Positions 35,282 to 45,200 of a DNA stretch of 64,000 nt are shown here, one piece after another. Origin of the DNA: Mucilaginibacter dorajii (lineage in GTDB: Bacteria > Bacteroidota > Bacteroidia > Sphingobacteriales > Sphingobacteriaceae); assembly GCF_024808255.1 (NCBI RefSeq), contig NZ_JANTYS010000006.1, positions 124,001 through 188,000 of the forward strand, given 5' to 3'. The notes beneath the pieces were generated by a model, which worked only from the letters and a program-made list of their open reading frames with translations, was not told the origin of the DNA and made no database searches. A program made the translations under genes and the position numbers. Position 1 is the first letter of the stretch. Each line of letters begins with the position of its first letter.

Positions 35282-35318
35282 CCACGCTATCGCAAGGCTC
35301 TGCCTTGTGGTAGCGTGG
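35282..35318. terminator. Bidirectional terminator hairpin, family A second copy
   Basis: A 17-base arm (35282-35298) pairs with 35302-35318 around TCT, with one G-T wobble. It lies between convergent stops at 35278 and 35339. Its core CGCAAGGCTCTGCCTTGTGG matches that of 4569-4611 except for an inner pair exchanged in a compensatory way; the outer stem is unrelated but still paired. Confidence 0.85.
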
Positions 35319-35338
35319 CAAAGTCTATGATATGGAAA

Positions 35339-36838
35339 TTAAGCCAACCCCAACGCCTTACTCGTACGTTCCCTTGTAGCCTCACTCAAAGCAGTATCAT
35401 TAGCTAATGATTGTCCATACGATGGGATCATTTGTTTTAATTTTTCCTGCCAGCCGGTTGATTTTACATGATCTTTAAAACAACGCTCAATGAGGTGAAT
35501 CATGATAGGTACAGATGTAGATGCACCCGGTGAAGCGCCTAACAAAGCTGAAATTGAGCCATCTGCAGATGTTACCACTTCAGTACCAAACTCCAATACA
35601 CCTGTATGTTTGGCATCTTTTTTAATTACCTGTACACGCTGGCCGGCAATATCAAGGTCCCATTCTTCGGCTTTGGCAGTGGGCAGGTACTCCTGCAGGG
35701 CCTTAAGCCTGTCTGTAGGCGATTGCATTACCTGGCTAATGAGATACTTGGTTAATGGCCAGTTATCGCGGCCTACAGCAAGCAGGGGTAGTATATTGTT
35801 AAGTTTGATTGATCCAAACAGGTCAAGTAATGAACCCTTCTTCAAAAAACGGGTAGAGAAACCAGCATATGGGCCAAATAATAGTTCGCGCTTGCCATCT
35901 ATCATCCGGGTATCCAGGTGGGGTACCGACATTGGCGGCGAACCTACCGACGCTTTACCATAAACTTTAGCCTCATGTTGTTTAACCACATCGGGGTTAT
36001 TACAAACCAGCCATTGCCCGCTTACCGGGAAACCGCCAAAGCCTTTGCTTTCCTGTATGCCCGATTTTTGCAGCAGGGGCAAAGCGCCACCACCGGCACC
36101 CACAAATACAAATTTTGTGGTTACTTTTCTTTTGTTACCGGTGGTTTTATCTTTTACGGTAACCAGCCAGCTGCCATCCTTGTTGCGTTTAAGGTTGGTA
36201 ACATCATGATTAATATGAAGGTTAACGCCGCTTTGTTGTTTTAGTTTACCTAATAAGCCGCTGGTTAAGCTGCCAAAGTTTACATCGGTACCCAAATCCA
36301 TAAACGTGGCCGAAACTTTTTCGTTTTCATCGCGACCTTCCATTACCAATGGGATCCATTTTTTGATTTGGGCTTTATCTTCGCTGTATTCCATCCCTTT
36401 AAAAAAGTGATGTTTGGTAAGCGCCTGCTGACGTTTTTTAAGATAATTCACATTATCGGCGCCCCACACAAAACTCATGTGTGGTACCTTGCGGATAAAG
36501 CTTTGCGGCGATGCGATATATTTTTGATCGATAAGGTAAGTCCAGAATTCTTTGCTGATTTCAAATTGTTCGGCAATTTTGATCGCTTTTTTGATCTCAA
36601 CAGTACCGTCCGGAAGCTCGGGGGTATAGTTTAATTCGCAAAATGCGGAGTGACCAGTGCCGGCATTGTTCATCGGGGCCGAACTTTCGGCGGCAATGAC
36701 ATCAAGGCGTTCAAAAATTTCAATAGTTAAATCGGGCTGTAGCTCTTTAAGCATTACCCCCAATGTAGCGCTCATGATACCCGCGCCTATTAAAACCACA
36801 TCAACTGCCGAACCTGAAACTTTATCGCTATTAGTCAT
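35339..36838 (-). CDS. mqo: Malate:quinone oxidoreductase
   Basis: The 499-residue FAD enzyme oxidises malate to oxaloacetate and reduces quinone at the inner membrane face, an alternative to malate dehydrogenase in the TCA cycle. The FAD-binding [17 protein letters not shown] is at the N-terminus, followed by [20 protein letters not shown], which is typical of Mqo; further family blocks are [33 protein letters not shown] and [14 protein letters not shown]. Length matches the family. It is a single gene; a possible TAGATTTG -7 element is on the complement of 36913-36920. Confidence 0.96.
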   Translation of the reverse strand: MTNSDKVSGSAVDVVLIGAGIMSATLGVMLKELQPDLTIEIFERLDVIAAESSAPMNNAGTGHSAFCELNYTPELPDGTVEIKKAIKIAEQFEISKEFWTYLIDQKYIASPQSFIRKVPHMSFVWGADNVNYLKKRQQALTKHHFFKGMEYSEDKAQIKKWIPLVMEGRDENEKVSATFMDLGTDVNFGSLTSGLLGKLKQQSGVNLHINHDVTNLKRNKDGSWLVTVKDKTTGNKRKVTTKFVFVGAGGGALPLLQKSGIQESKGFGGFPVSGQWLVCNNPDVVKQHEAKVYGKASVGSPPMSVPHLDTRMIDGKRELLFGPYAGFSTRFLKKGSLLDLFGSIKLNNILPLLAVGRDNWPLTKYLISQVMQSPTDRLKALQEYLPTAKAEEWDLDIAGQRVQVIKKDAKHTGVLEFGTEVVTSADGSISALLGASPGASTSVPIMIHLIERCFKDHVKSTGWQEKLKQMIPSYGQSLANDTALSEATRERTSKALGLA

Positions 36839-37139
36839 CTTAGTATGATCCCTTATAAAAGGTATCCGAAATTAAATTACCAGTATAACCCGGTTTTGTA
36901 AAAAATGTTACGCAAATCTAAGGCTGTTTTGCAGCTTTAGATGAGGGAAAAATAAAACAGACAATTTTAAGGATTTTTTAAAGAAGATTTGTCGCTAACC
37001 ATTCAAAAAATGCAATAAAAACCACGTTTAAATTTAAGCAAACATGCTTTTGTACAATTTACCGAAACTGTATTCATGATATATTAACACAAAATGAACA
37101 TTGGACTGTATATATTAGGCACCCAATTGTAAAACAAAC
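36839..37139. other. Divergent intergenic region between mqo and a lipoprotein gene
   Basis: This AT-rich gap of about 300 bases holds a weak hairpin (CTAAGGCTG with CAGCTTTAG, about 36919-36940) and a possible minus-strand -7 element at 36913-36920. No other feature was seen. Confidence 0.4.
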
Positions 37140-37685
37140 ATGAGTCTGTCAAAGTCCCAAAATACATTATTGATACTGGTAATAACCATAATTTCGGTAT
37201 CATGCAGTCAACCAGAAAAGAAACCAGTGCCTTTGTCAAAAGATATTTCCAAAACCACGGTGCAGGTTGCCGGCAAAAAGGATAGCGTAATCAACAACCC
37301 GCAAAAGAATTATGGTAGCGCTACGGTTGCAGATCCTTGTGTGAAATGCCTGCTGCAGGTTATCCAGGAAAGTAAAAGTTATAAAGAGAGCACCGCCAGC
37401 TTGTCGTCGCAGGATATCAATTTTACAGTTAATTGGGTTAAAGCAAGCGATCCCGCCTTAACACCGGATACCAGCAACAAAACCAATGGGGTAAGGGTTG
37501 ATGTTAAAAAGATTGAAGATGGGGAGGATAAAAAGCTTTGTTCCTATGTTTATAACAATATTAATGGTACTATGTATCTCATCAATAATCAAAATAAGCT
37601 GGAACATGCCGTATCAAGTATTACGCCCGAACTGTTAAAGAAAATTCGCAGCAGTTGTTATTGGGGAGTAGCCTCGGGCAAGTAA
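37140..37685 (+). CDS. Putative lipoprotein, 181 aa, unknown function
   Basis: The N-terminus NTLLILVITIISVSCSQPEK is a lipoprotein signal with lipobox Cys near residue 22, so the product is exported and probably lipid-anchored. The mature part has a Ser/Thr-rich linker followed by a domain with paired cysteines (DPCVKCLLQVIQ and later KKLCSYVYNNINGTMYLI, SSCYWG). No family was recognised. It converges on the TetR gene with only four bases between the stops, so neither gene has room for a separate terminator. Confidence 0.75.
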   Translation: MSLSKSQNTLLILVITIISVSCSQPEKKPVPLSKDISKTTVQVAGKKDSVINNPQKNYGSATVADPCVKCLLQVIQESKSYKESTASLSSQDINFTVNWVKASDPALTPDTSNKTNGVRVDVKKIEDGEDKKLCSYVYNNINGTMYLINNQNKLEHAVSSITPELLKKIRSSCYWGVASGK

Positions 37686-37689
37686 AATA

Positions 37690-38274
37690 TCAGGCATTTA
37701 ATACCAATAATGCTACCTGTACAATATCCTCTAACGTTTGCTTATCAGCGCCCGCCCGTGCTGATACTCTAAGCCCACTAATGGTGCTAAAAACAAAGTG
37801 TGCCAATGCCCTTGCATCTTTCGCTTTGGTAAACTGTCCGTGTGCCTGACCTTTTTCAATGGTACGGGCAAAAGCATCTTCCACACTCTGGTTGTTTTCG
37901 GTCACTAAAGCGCCAATCTCTTTGTCGTGACTGGATAATTCTACAGCGGTGTTTACCATAAAACATCCTTTGGCAAGCGTATCTTCTTCACTTTCTTTGA
38001 TCACTCCGTGCAGGATCTGTGAGATAGCCTCCCGGGCATCCACTATGTTTTTTAACATCGAGAGTACCGCGTTGGTGTTTTTTGCCTGGTACTGCCTTAG
38101 TGATTTTGTAAACAGTGTTCGTTTATCGGTATAGGTATTATAAAGACTTGAACGGTTAATACCAAGCCCATCAACCAAATCCTGGGCCGATGTGGCATGA
38201 TATCCCTTATCCCAAAACAAAGCGACTGCTTTATCAAGCAGCTGGTCTTCATCAAATTCTTTTTTCCTGGCCAT
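37690..38274 (-). CDS. TetR/AcrR-family transcriptional regulator
   Basis: The product has about 194 residues. The N-terminal HTH is ALFWDKGYHATSAQDLVDGL followed by INRSSLYNTYTDKRTLF, typical of TetR proteins; the C-terminal ligand domain has a CFMVNTAVEL cysteine segment and a final helix seen in the TetR_C group with SDR or quinone-reductase targets. Start at 38274 (MARKKEFDED) is preferred over 38316, whose extra residues come from a TTTGCAATTTATGG-type repeat. The gene lies downstream of an SDR gene, and similar 19-base palindromes lie upstream of both, pointing to autoregulation and control of the SDR. Confidence 0.92.
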   Translation of the reverse strand: MARKKEFDEDQLLDKAVALFWDKGYHATSAQDLVDGLGINRSSLYNTYTDKRTLFTKSLRQYQAKNTNAVLSMLKNIVDAREAISQILHGVIKESEEDTLAKGCFMVNTAVELSSHDKEIGALVTENNQSVEDAFARTIEKGQAHGQFTKAKDARALAHFVFSTISGLRVSARAGADKQTLEDIVQVALLVLNA

Positions 38275-38332
38275 CTTTGTAGTTTGCAATTTATGGTTAG
38301 CAGTTTGCACATCCATAATATACGAACAAAAT

Positions 38333-38364
38333 TACCGATTTGAAACATTCGTTCCAAATCGGTA
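38333..38364. promoter_or_regulatory. TetR operator candidate 1
   Basis: TACCGATTTGAAAC (38333-38346) and GTTCCAAATCGGTA (38351-38364) form an imperfect palindrome with a four-base centre. Its core, read on the minus strand as TTGGAACGAATGTTTCAAA (38339-38357), matches 16 of 19 bases of the site at 39198-39216. It could also act as a terminator for the SDR gene. Confidence 0.65.
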
Positions 38365-38388
38365 TAAAAAATTTAAATTTTATGGTGA

Positions 38389-39144
38389 TTAATAGATCAG
38401 GGCATTTACGGTTAAGCCGCCATCAGCAACCAATTCGGTACCGGTAATAAATGAAGCATCGTCAGAAGCTAAAAATCTTACTGTATTGGCAATTTCTTCT
38501 GCCTGGCCAAAACGGTTTAACAAAATTCTTTGGCTTAAAATGTTCCCAAAGCCAGCAACTTGTTCATCAGTTAAACCAAGTTTACCATAAAGCGGGGTAG
38601 CAATCGGACCCGGAGATACAGTGTTTACGCGTATTTTGCGTGGGGCAAGCTCACGTGCCAATACTTTAGTAAATGATAAAAGCGCGGCTTTGCTTGCGGC
38701 ATATACACTGCTATCGGGTGCACCTAAAGTGGCATTTACAGATCCGTTAAATATAATTGAAGCGCCATCATTAAGGATGGGGATAAATTTTTGAACGGTA
38801 AAGAAAACACCTTTAACATTCAAATTCATCATAGTGTCATATTGCTCTTCGGTCATAGCCTCTGCTGAATTAAACAGAGCCACGCCGGCGTTCAGGAACA
38901 GGATATCAACTTTACCGTATTGGTCTTTCACTTCGGTTACCAGGCTATCTATCTGGCTTAATTTTGCCTGGTCAGATACTATCCCCGTTACGCCCAATTC
39001 TTCGGCTGCTTTGCTTACAGCTTTTGCGTTACGACCGGTTATTACTACTTTAGCGCCTTTTGCTGCTAATTCTTTTGCAGTTGCATATCCAATACCGCTG
39101 TTACCACCTGTAATTACGGCTACTTTGTTGGTGAGATTACTCAT
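38389..39144 (-). CDS. Short-chain dehydrogenase/reductase
   Basis: The product has about 251 residues. It has the NAD(P)-binding TGGNSGIGYATAKELAAKG, the structural NAG in LFLNAGVALF, catalytic Ser and YAASKAALLSF (YxxxK), and the C-terminal TGTELVADGGLTVNAL typical of classical SDRs. Start at 39144 gives MSNLTNKVAVITGG; the longer reading from 39228 adds 28 residues with no fold support. The substrate is unknown. Its promoter region contains a palindrome like that in front of tetR, so induction by release of TetR upon binding a small molecule (perhaps a quinone or aldehyde) is plausible. Confidence 0.93.
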   Translation of the reverse strand: MSNLTNKVAVITGGNSGIGYATAKELAAKGAKVVITGRNAKAVSKAAEELGVTGIVSDQAKLSQIDSLVTEVKDQYGKVDILFLNAGVALFNSAEAMTEEQYDTMMNLNVKGVFFTVQKFIPILNDGASIIFNGSVNATLGAPDSSVYAASKAALLSFTKVLARELAPRKIRVNTVSPGPIATPLYGKLGLTDEQVAGFGNILSQRILLNRFGQAEEIANTVRFLASDDASFITGTELVADGGLTVNALIY

Positions 39145-39197
39145 TGTTTTATTTTTTAATGTTGTTGTTGTTATTTGATGCCCCAAAGATAATAAAA

Positions 39198-39216
39198 TTG
39201 GAATGATCGTTTCAAA
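39198..39216. promoter_or_regulatory. TetR operator candidate 2, upstream of SDR
   Basis: TTGGAATGATCGTTTCAAA differs at three positions from the site before tetR. It lies 54 bases upstream of the SDR start codon, where a promoter is expected. Confidence 0.6.
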
Positions 39217-39333
39217 TAAATCTTTCAATTTTTACGATCGTGACATTGGCTTTACAAAATCCTGGATTTTTGAAGTTTTTATGCACGAAATTCGAAATCT
39301 ATCCGGTAATATGGTTGGTTTTAGTTTAAAAAG

Positions 39334-39380
39334 ATAACCTGTTTGTGTCTCCATTAAACATGGCGAAACAAACAGGTTAT
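39334..39380 (-). terminator. Terminator-like hairpin after the kinase-fragment gene
   Basis: ATAACCTGTTTG (39334-39345) pairs with CAAACAGGTTAT (39369-39380) around a 23-base loop. It lies about 110 bases downstream of the minus-strand gene ending at 39490 and upstream of the SDR gene. Confidence 0.6.
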
Positions 39381-39489
39381 TATATTATTCCCTTTGCGGA
39401 AAGCATAGTTGGCAAAAAAGCAGTTGTCAATTTGTAAACTCGCAAACCTTTAACTGATTGGTTTTTATAGTATCCATACTGTAAATTGT

Positions 39490-39966
39490 TTACTGCTGTG
39501 CCGGTAAAACAAACCAAAAGGTGCTACCTATATCTACATAGCTTTCTACACCTATGTGGCCGTAATGACTTTCAATGATATGGGCGGCTGTTTTAAGACC
39601 TGTTTCCTGGCGGTTTTCCTGTTTGTTAAACTCAAACAGGCTTCTTAGCAACTGTGGCGGTATGCCAATACCATGGTCGCTTACACTTACCTTAATACTG
39701 CCGTTTTCTGCGCTTGTGCGCACCTCAATTTTTTTTGCTTTGGGAGAATATCTGATAGCATTTTTTACGAAGTGAAGGATTACCTGGCTAATCTTTTCTT
39801 CGTCGCCGCTAACTAACTTAATGAGTGGATCAAACAAACAAATTATTCTGCGGTTGCTGGTATCATTTTGAATAAGACTCAGGCAATTGCGAATACTGTT
39901 GTTGATATTGAACAAAGCAGCAAGGCTCCTAAGTTCTTCGGATTGAGGTTTAGGGGGATTAAGCAT
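39490..39966 (-). CDS. Orphan histidine-kinase ATPase domain, probably truncated kinase
   Basis: The 158-residue product is nearly all HATPase_c: N box HFVKNAIRYSPKAKK, G1 box SDHGIGIPPQLLRSLF, G2 region GLKTAAHIIESHYGHIGV, and a final GSTFWFVLPAQQ. The first 50 residues look like the end of a dimerisation helix but have no phospho-acceptor His motif, and no sensor or membrane segment is present. The start is ATG 39966; a TTG lies nine bases earlier. It may be the 3' remnant of a full kinase whose 5' part is lost in the gene-poor stretch upstream, or a stand-alone ATPase acting with another protein. No response regulator is next to it. Confidence 0.75.
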   Translation of the reverse strand: MLNPPKPQSEELRSLAALFNINNSIRNCLSLIQNDTSNRRIICLFDPLIKLVSGDEEKISQVILHFVKNAIRYSPKAKKIEVRTSAENGSIKVSVSDHGIGIPPQLLRSLFEFNKQENRQETGLKTAAHIIESHYGHIGVESYVDIGSTFWFVLPAQQ

Positions 39967-41087
39967 GTTTTTCAAGTTTAAGTAAAATATCCTTTTTAGT
40001 GAATACCAGCATTAGCGGTATTGTGTTACTACTTAACTATAGGTAATGTTTTCTGCATTATAAGATGTACACACAAATTTAAGCATAAACCACTCATTAT
40101 AAACTGCGTATTAATACGCAAATTGTGTGTGCCTTATACTTAATTTTAAACTATGGGGTAATTTATTCCTTTTTCGGGTAACACTACAGATTATTGAATA
40201 GTTGGTGGCAGTAAGTTCGTAGTTGATGGTTCACGGATAATAGCCGGAAGTTAGGTACAGAGTTTATGGAATGGTCGAAATTTATAAATTTAAAATTGAG
40301 CCCTTCAGCCTATCCGAGGGCATACAAAGGCTTCTTTTGCATCGCCAAAAACGACGAACCTTGATCTCATAATTGTCTGCCAAATTGAAATTATAGTGCA
40401 TTTGTCTGGCAAACCGTCCATGTAAATATCAGCCCGACTACTGAGCTCTTAATTGTGGCAGTAGTAGGAGGGAGTGTAGGTTGCATTTGTCGATAAGGAT
40501 AAAAAATAAGATATCTACCTTTCACAAATTAGCTTTATTAGGTTAGTTAATCTGTTTAAGTTTATTTTATAAAAAATTCATTACCAATGTTATAATGTAA
40601 TATTTTAAAGTTTTAAGTAAAGCAGGATTAATATTGCTATCGTTATTTGTGCTGATGGTATGTTCAGTTTAAGTCGTCGGTGGTATCATCCAAATAGTTG
40701 TCAAAGTTGTTGGTGTCATTGTGAATCAATATGCGTTGATGCTAACCCTATTTATACGTTATAACATCTTAGGTCGCAAAATGAAATAGATGATGTAGAT
40801 CACTTACTGTCAATATCTTCGTAACTAAAAGAATGTATCCCTGGTAAGGTCAAAGCTTTATATTTATCTGAGGCTGGTTATGTTGGAGCTAAACAGGTAG
40901 GTGTTTTAAAAGCGGTTGTTCAGTTAATGCATGGCGTTGCTCATATGCATATACAATGCCTTTTCTCAGATTTTTGGATGTGGTTAGTTTATAGCTTTTT
41001 CTGGCTTATAAACAGCTGTTAATCTTGTTTTTGCTTTGATTGTATAAGTACTTGGTGTAAGCCTTTTTAGAGGAACTTTTTATTTAA

Positions 41088-41127
41088 CCGTTAGCAAGGA
41101 GGCGATACATCGCCTCCTTGCTAACGG
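41088..41127. terminator. Orphan 19-bp perfect hairpin
   Basis: The arms 41088-41106 (CCGTTAGCAAGGAGGCGAT) and 41109-41127 are fully complementary with a two-base centre, flanked by TTTTTATTTAA and TGTTTTAT. It looks like a bidirectional terminator, but no gene ends nearby. It could mark the end of an unannotated small RNA or a lost gene. Confidence 0.6.
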
Positions 41128-41358
41128 TGTTTTATCGCGACTGTATCTTTTGCCATATATTCCTGGTTAAACAAGTGCAAGTATCCCCAGCTAATTCTCG
41201 TCATAACGGCAGTATGTGCATGGTATCTGATAATCCTTCAGTAGCTTCTTTGATGCCACCCGCGAAATTTGCTGAACCCCTGAGGCGGTTTAAATAAACT
41301 TATGGTATTTAAACAAGGTTAGCTGTCTGGAAAAAATCATAAAAGTAATTGTTATTAT

Positions 41359-41399
41359 AAAGTGTATAAATATTTGTATATAAAATATTTATACACTTT
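41359..41399. terminator. AT-rich hairpin with T-run
   Basis: AAAGTGTATAAATATTT (41359-41375) pairs perfectly with 41383-41399, followed by further T residues. The stem is AT-only except for two G-C pairs, so termination strength is doubtful. Confidence 0.4.
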
Positions 41400-41746
41400 T
41401 TGCTTTGTTGAAAAGCTCGTTTTTTTTTAAGGATTTTTACTTGAATAAATACTAATACATTAATTGCAAGTTGAACGGAGCTGGGCCAAAATGTTTGGAA
41501 ACATAATGGCCGGGGTTGAACCCGGACGAATGAGTTGGTCACCTGCGTCTATATATGATTGTAGTAATGGCCTTCAATGCGGCATAGTCTTAACAGTTAA
41601 ATATCTCCTTCAGTATGGTTAATAATACAGCAATATGGAGTGGATTTACGAATCAGCAAACTCTCGCCTTTCAAATGCTACATATTGAGTGGGGTATAAA
41701 TTTCTGTAGTTAACAGATTTAGGCGTAACTTTTTTGTTGCATTAAT

Positions 41747-41758
41747 GCAATCGATAAT
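41747..41758. promoter_or_regulatory. LacI-type operator, susC distal copy
   Basis: GCAATCGATAAT matches the left half and centre of the GCAATCGATTGC palindrome. It lies about 490 bases upstream of susC. Confidence 0.55.
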
Positions 41759-41863
41759 TCATTTTTTATTGATTATATGGTACTATAAAGGCTTTTTATT
41801 TGATTATTTATACCTTTTATAGTTAGGGAAATTTTTAAATCACGAAAATTGAATAAAATTTGT

Positions 41864-41875
41864 GCAATCGATTGT
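41864..41875. promoter_or_regulatory. LacI-type operator, susC middle copy
   Basis: GCAATCGATTGT contains the perfect ten-base palindrome CAATCGATTG, with the central CG typical of LacI-family sites. Confidence 0.65.
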
Positions 41876-41995
41876 ATAAATGATTTTTTGTTTATAATTT
41901 TATCGCTGTAATACCAATTATACCGAATAATACCTGATTGAATTTGTGTGGGCCTGGCGGAACAGGAAAAAGAAAGGATAAGTCTGATATTTTTC

Positions 41996-42007
41996 ACAAT
42001 CGATTGC
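41996..42007. promoter_or_regulatory. LacI-type operator, susC proximal copy
   Basis: ACAATCGATTGC contains the perfect CAATCGATTG palindrome, about 235 bases upstream of the susC ATG. The spacing to the middle copy is about 132 bases, compatible with looping. Confidence 0.65.
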
Positions 42008-42239
42008 GTAGTGATTTTAACTGTTTATGATACTCGCAGTTTTTATAATTAAACGGCTTTTAAGGAAGGAGGGCAAGAATTTTATCAAATTAATTTTTAA
42101 GTCATGATGATTATCAATCACACGTGGCAGCGCTTGGTCCGGTGGGGGAAATGTATGCCATTTTCAGATGAAGAACGCCGGATTGCGAAAGCGTAAAAAC
42201 AACGAACCAATAAATTAAAAACCAATCAAATAAACCATT

Positions 42240-45200
42240 ATGGCAAAATGTTTACGAATAGTACTGCTATTCATGTCCTTGTTTATAAGTGCTGCAGTCA
42301 GCGCTCAAAACCAGGGAGCAATAATAAAAGGTACCGTTACCGATGAAAAAGGTGTTACGCTTCCCGGCGTATCTATCCTGGTTAAAGGTACCAACAGGAG
42401 CACGGTATCTGATGTTAACGGTAATTATAGTATCACTATTCCGGCCGGAGGAAAGATACTTTTATTCTCCTTTATCGGGATGCAAACCAAAGAGATCGTA
42501 GTGGGCGATAAGCTATTGATCAGCCTAAGCCTGCAATCTACGGCCACTGCACTATCGGATGTAGTAGTTATCGGCTACGGTACTCAAAAAAGGCAGGATG
42601 TGAACGGTGCAATCTCTTCTGTTACGGCCAAAGATATTGCCGATATCCCGCAGGTAAGTGTCGATCAGCTGTTACAGGGTAAGGCCTCGGGTGTAACCAT
42701 TACGCAAAATGCTGGTGGCCCCGGAAGCTCTACCTCGGTACATATCCGTGGTATTACATCGTTAAGCCTTTCAAACGAACCGCTTTATGTGATAGATGGA
42801 GTTGCCATTTCTGGCGATGCTACTAACCAGTCAACCAGTGGCAGGTCGCAAGGAATCGCGGCAAACAATGGTGAAAACGCGCCAAGCCCGCTTACTTTTT
42901 TAAACCCGGCCGATATTGAAAGTATAGATGTATTAAAAGATGCATCAGCAACGGCTATCTACGGGAGCAGGGGATCGAACGGCGTAATTATCATCACCAC
43001 CAAACGTGGTAAAAGCGGCGCCATGAAAATTGGCTACACCGGCGATTATGGTTTTCAGCAGCAAGGCAAATTTTTGCCAATGATGAACCTGAAGCAATAT
43101 GCTACCCTTGAAAACGCGCTTGCCGATAATAGTGGTCAAAACAGGAGAGGGGAGTTTGCCAATCCGGATTTACTGCCCGAAGGTACTAACTGGCAGAAGG
43201 CGATCTTCAGGACAGCCCCAACCCAAAGCCATCAGCTATCCTTTTCGGGAGCTAAGGATGGTAACGATTATTATATTTCTGCCGGATACGTAAAGCAAAA
43301 AGGTACGGTATTAGGAAATGATTTTGACAGGTATACCATCCGCGCCAACGTAAATTCACAGGTTAAAGAATGGTTTAGGGTAGGTACAAATCTATCCGGT
43401 GCCCGTAGCTTTCAAAATACTTCTTTAAGTAACAATACCGGGATCATCTATACAGCTTTATTAAGCGCGCCAGATCAGGCTATTTATAATGCTGATGGTT
43501 CTTTTGCTGGTCCGCAGGCAGGGCAAATTGGCGCGCAGATTAACCCTGTTGCGCAGGCTTTGTCTATCGCCAATAACCTGGCGAGGGATAATTTCAATGG
43601 CAATTTATACGCCGATCTGCGTTTTTTTAAAGATCTTACGCTCCATTCTGAAGTAGGTGGCGATATAAACTACACAACTGCCAATTTCTTTACACCTACC
43701 TATAATTACGGGCCGCTGTATACTAATCCTACGGCCACATTGCAGGAATATTACACCAATTCAACCTACTGGGGTTGGAAGGAGTATCTTACCTATACGC
43801 ACACATTTGCTAAAAAACATAATTTAACTGTTTTAGCGGCTCATGAGTTGATCAACTCGGTTTATCATAGTAATAGCGCTGGTGTTAACGGATTTTTATC
43901 CAATGACTTACCGGCATTAGGTTTAGGTACAGCTTCAACTGCCACTATAGATGAATATATTGGCAATAATGATATTTTAGAATCGGCATTTGCGCGTGCT
44001 ATTTACACGTTTGATAATAAATACAGCTTAACTGCTACTTATCGTGCAGATAGGTCCTCAAAATTTGCACAAGGCCATCAAACAGGTTATTTCCCATCAT
44101 TCGCGGTTTCCTGGAGATTATCTGATGAGGCTTTTATGGCAGGTGTGAAACAGGTAGCCGATAATATCAAGATCCGTGCAAGCTATGGTGAAACGGGTAA
44201 CCAAAATATCCCCGCTTACCGTTACGGCTCAGCGCTTAACTCGGTTAAAACAGGCTTGGGAACAGGTTTTGCTATTGATAAAGTCCCCAACCCCAACCTT
44301 ACCTGGGAAACAGCTTTGCAGTTTGACGCCGGTGTAGATTTTAGTCTGTTTGGAAACAGGGTCGACGGTACTTTTGATTATTTTGATAAAAGCGCTAAAA
44401 ATTTCCTGTTCCAGGCTTCTTTACCAGCGTTCCTGCTTGGGCAAACTGCCGAATACTCAGGTACAGGCGTAATCAGCGCGCCGTTTGAAAACGGAGGCAA
44501 ATTATCTGCTAAAGGTTTCGAGTTCTCGCTTACCAGCAAAAACCTTGTTTCGGGCAGCTTTAAGTGGAATACTACGCTGATTTTCAGTCATTACACTAAC
44601 AAGGTTATTTCCCTGTATAATGGTACGCCATATATCAGTGCAAACGTAACAACCAGTTTCCTGAATTTACCGGTAACCCGTACCCAGCCAGGTACAGCGG
44701 TTGGTGAGTTTTTTGGCTATAAAGCGATAGGCATTTTTAAAACCGACGCGCAGTTAAGAAACGCACCGCCACAATTTGCACCGCGGCCGGTAAGTAATTC
44801 ATCGGGCGGTACCTGGTTAGGGGATGTTCAGTATGAGGATGTTAACCACGATGGTAAAATCGACATTAATGATCAAACCGATTTGGGTAACCCTAATCCT
44901 AAATTCACCTATGGCATCACCAACACCTTTAACTATAAAGGCTTTGATATGAGTATTTTCCTGAACGGATCATACGGTGCTAAAATCTTCAACGTATTGA
45001 ATTACCAGATTGCCAGTTTGGGAAGTTTATACCAAAATCAATTGGCATCGGTGGCAAATTTCTGGACACCAGCCAATCCAAACTCTAACATCCCGCGGCC
45101 ATCTGCCGGTGATAATCCTAACCTGTACAACTCAGATCGTTTTATTGAAAGCGGCTCATTCCTGAGGTTGCAAAACGTAACAGTTGGCTACAACCTGCCT

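Larger units (their letters stand above)
39967..42239. other. Gene-poor 2.3-kb stretch before the xylan locus
   Basis: No ORF with normal codon use was found on either strand. It holds a degenerate copy (about 40213-40255) of the mscL-linked repeat, a short open frame at 40825-41022 with no recognisable domain, a near-perfect palindrome at 41088-41127, an AT hairpin at 41359-41399, and three LacI-type operators at 41747-42007. Base composition is more AT-rich than the flanking genes. The last 500 bases are probably the regulatory region of susC; the remainder may be decayed sequence. Confidence 0.55.

Noticed and set aside
40825..41022. Plus-strand open frame of 65 codons with a plausible-looking peptide
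   Set aside because: No start codon near its 5' end, preceded by an in-frame stop, no recognisable domain; kept only as a note in the gap.
41505..41535. tRNA-like T-arm (CCGGGGTTGAACCCGG) as a tRNA or attachment site remnant
   Set aside because: The loop lacks the TTCRANY pattern, no acceptor stem or CCA follows, and no other tRNA arms are found upstream.
41309..41997. Short minus-strand ORFs of 77 and 74 codons
   Set aside because: AT-driven, low-complexity products with no domain, running through hairpins and operators.
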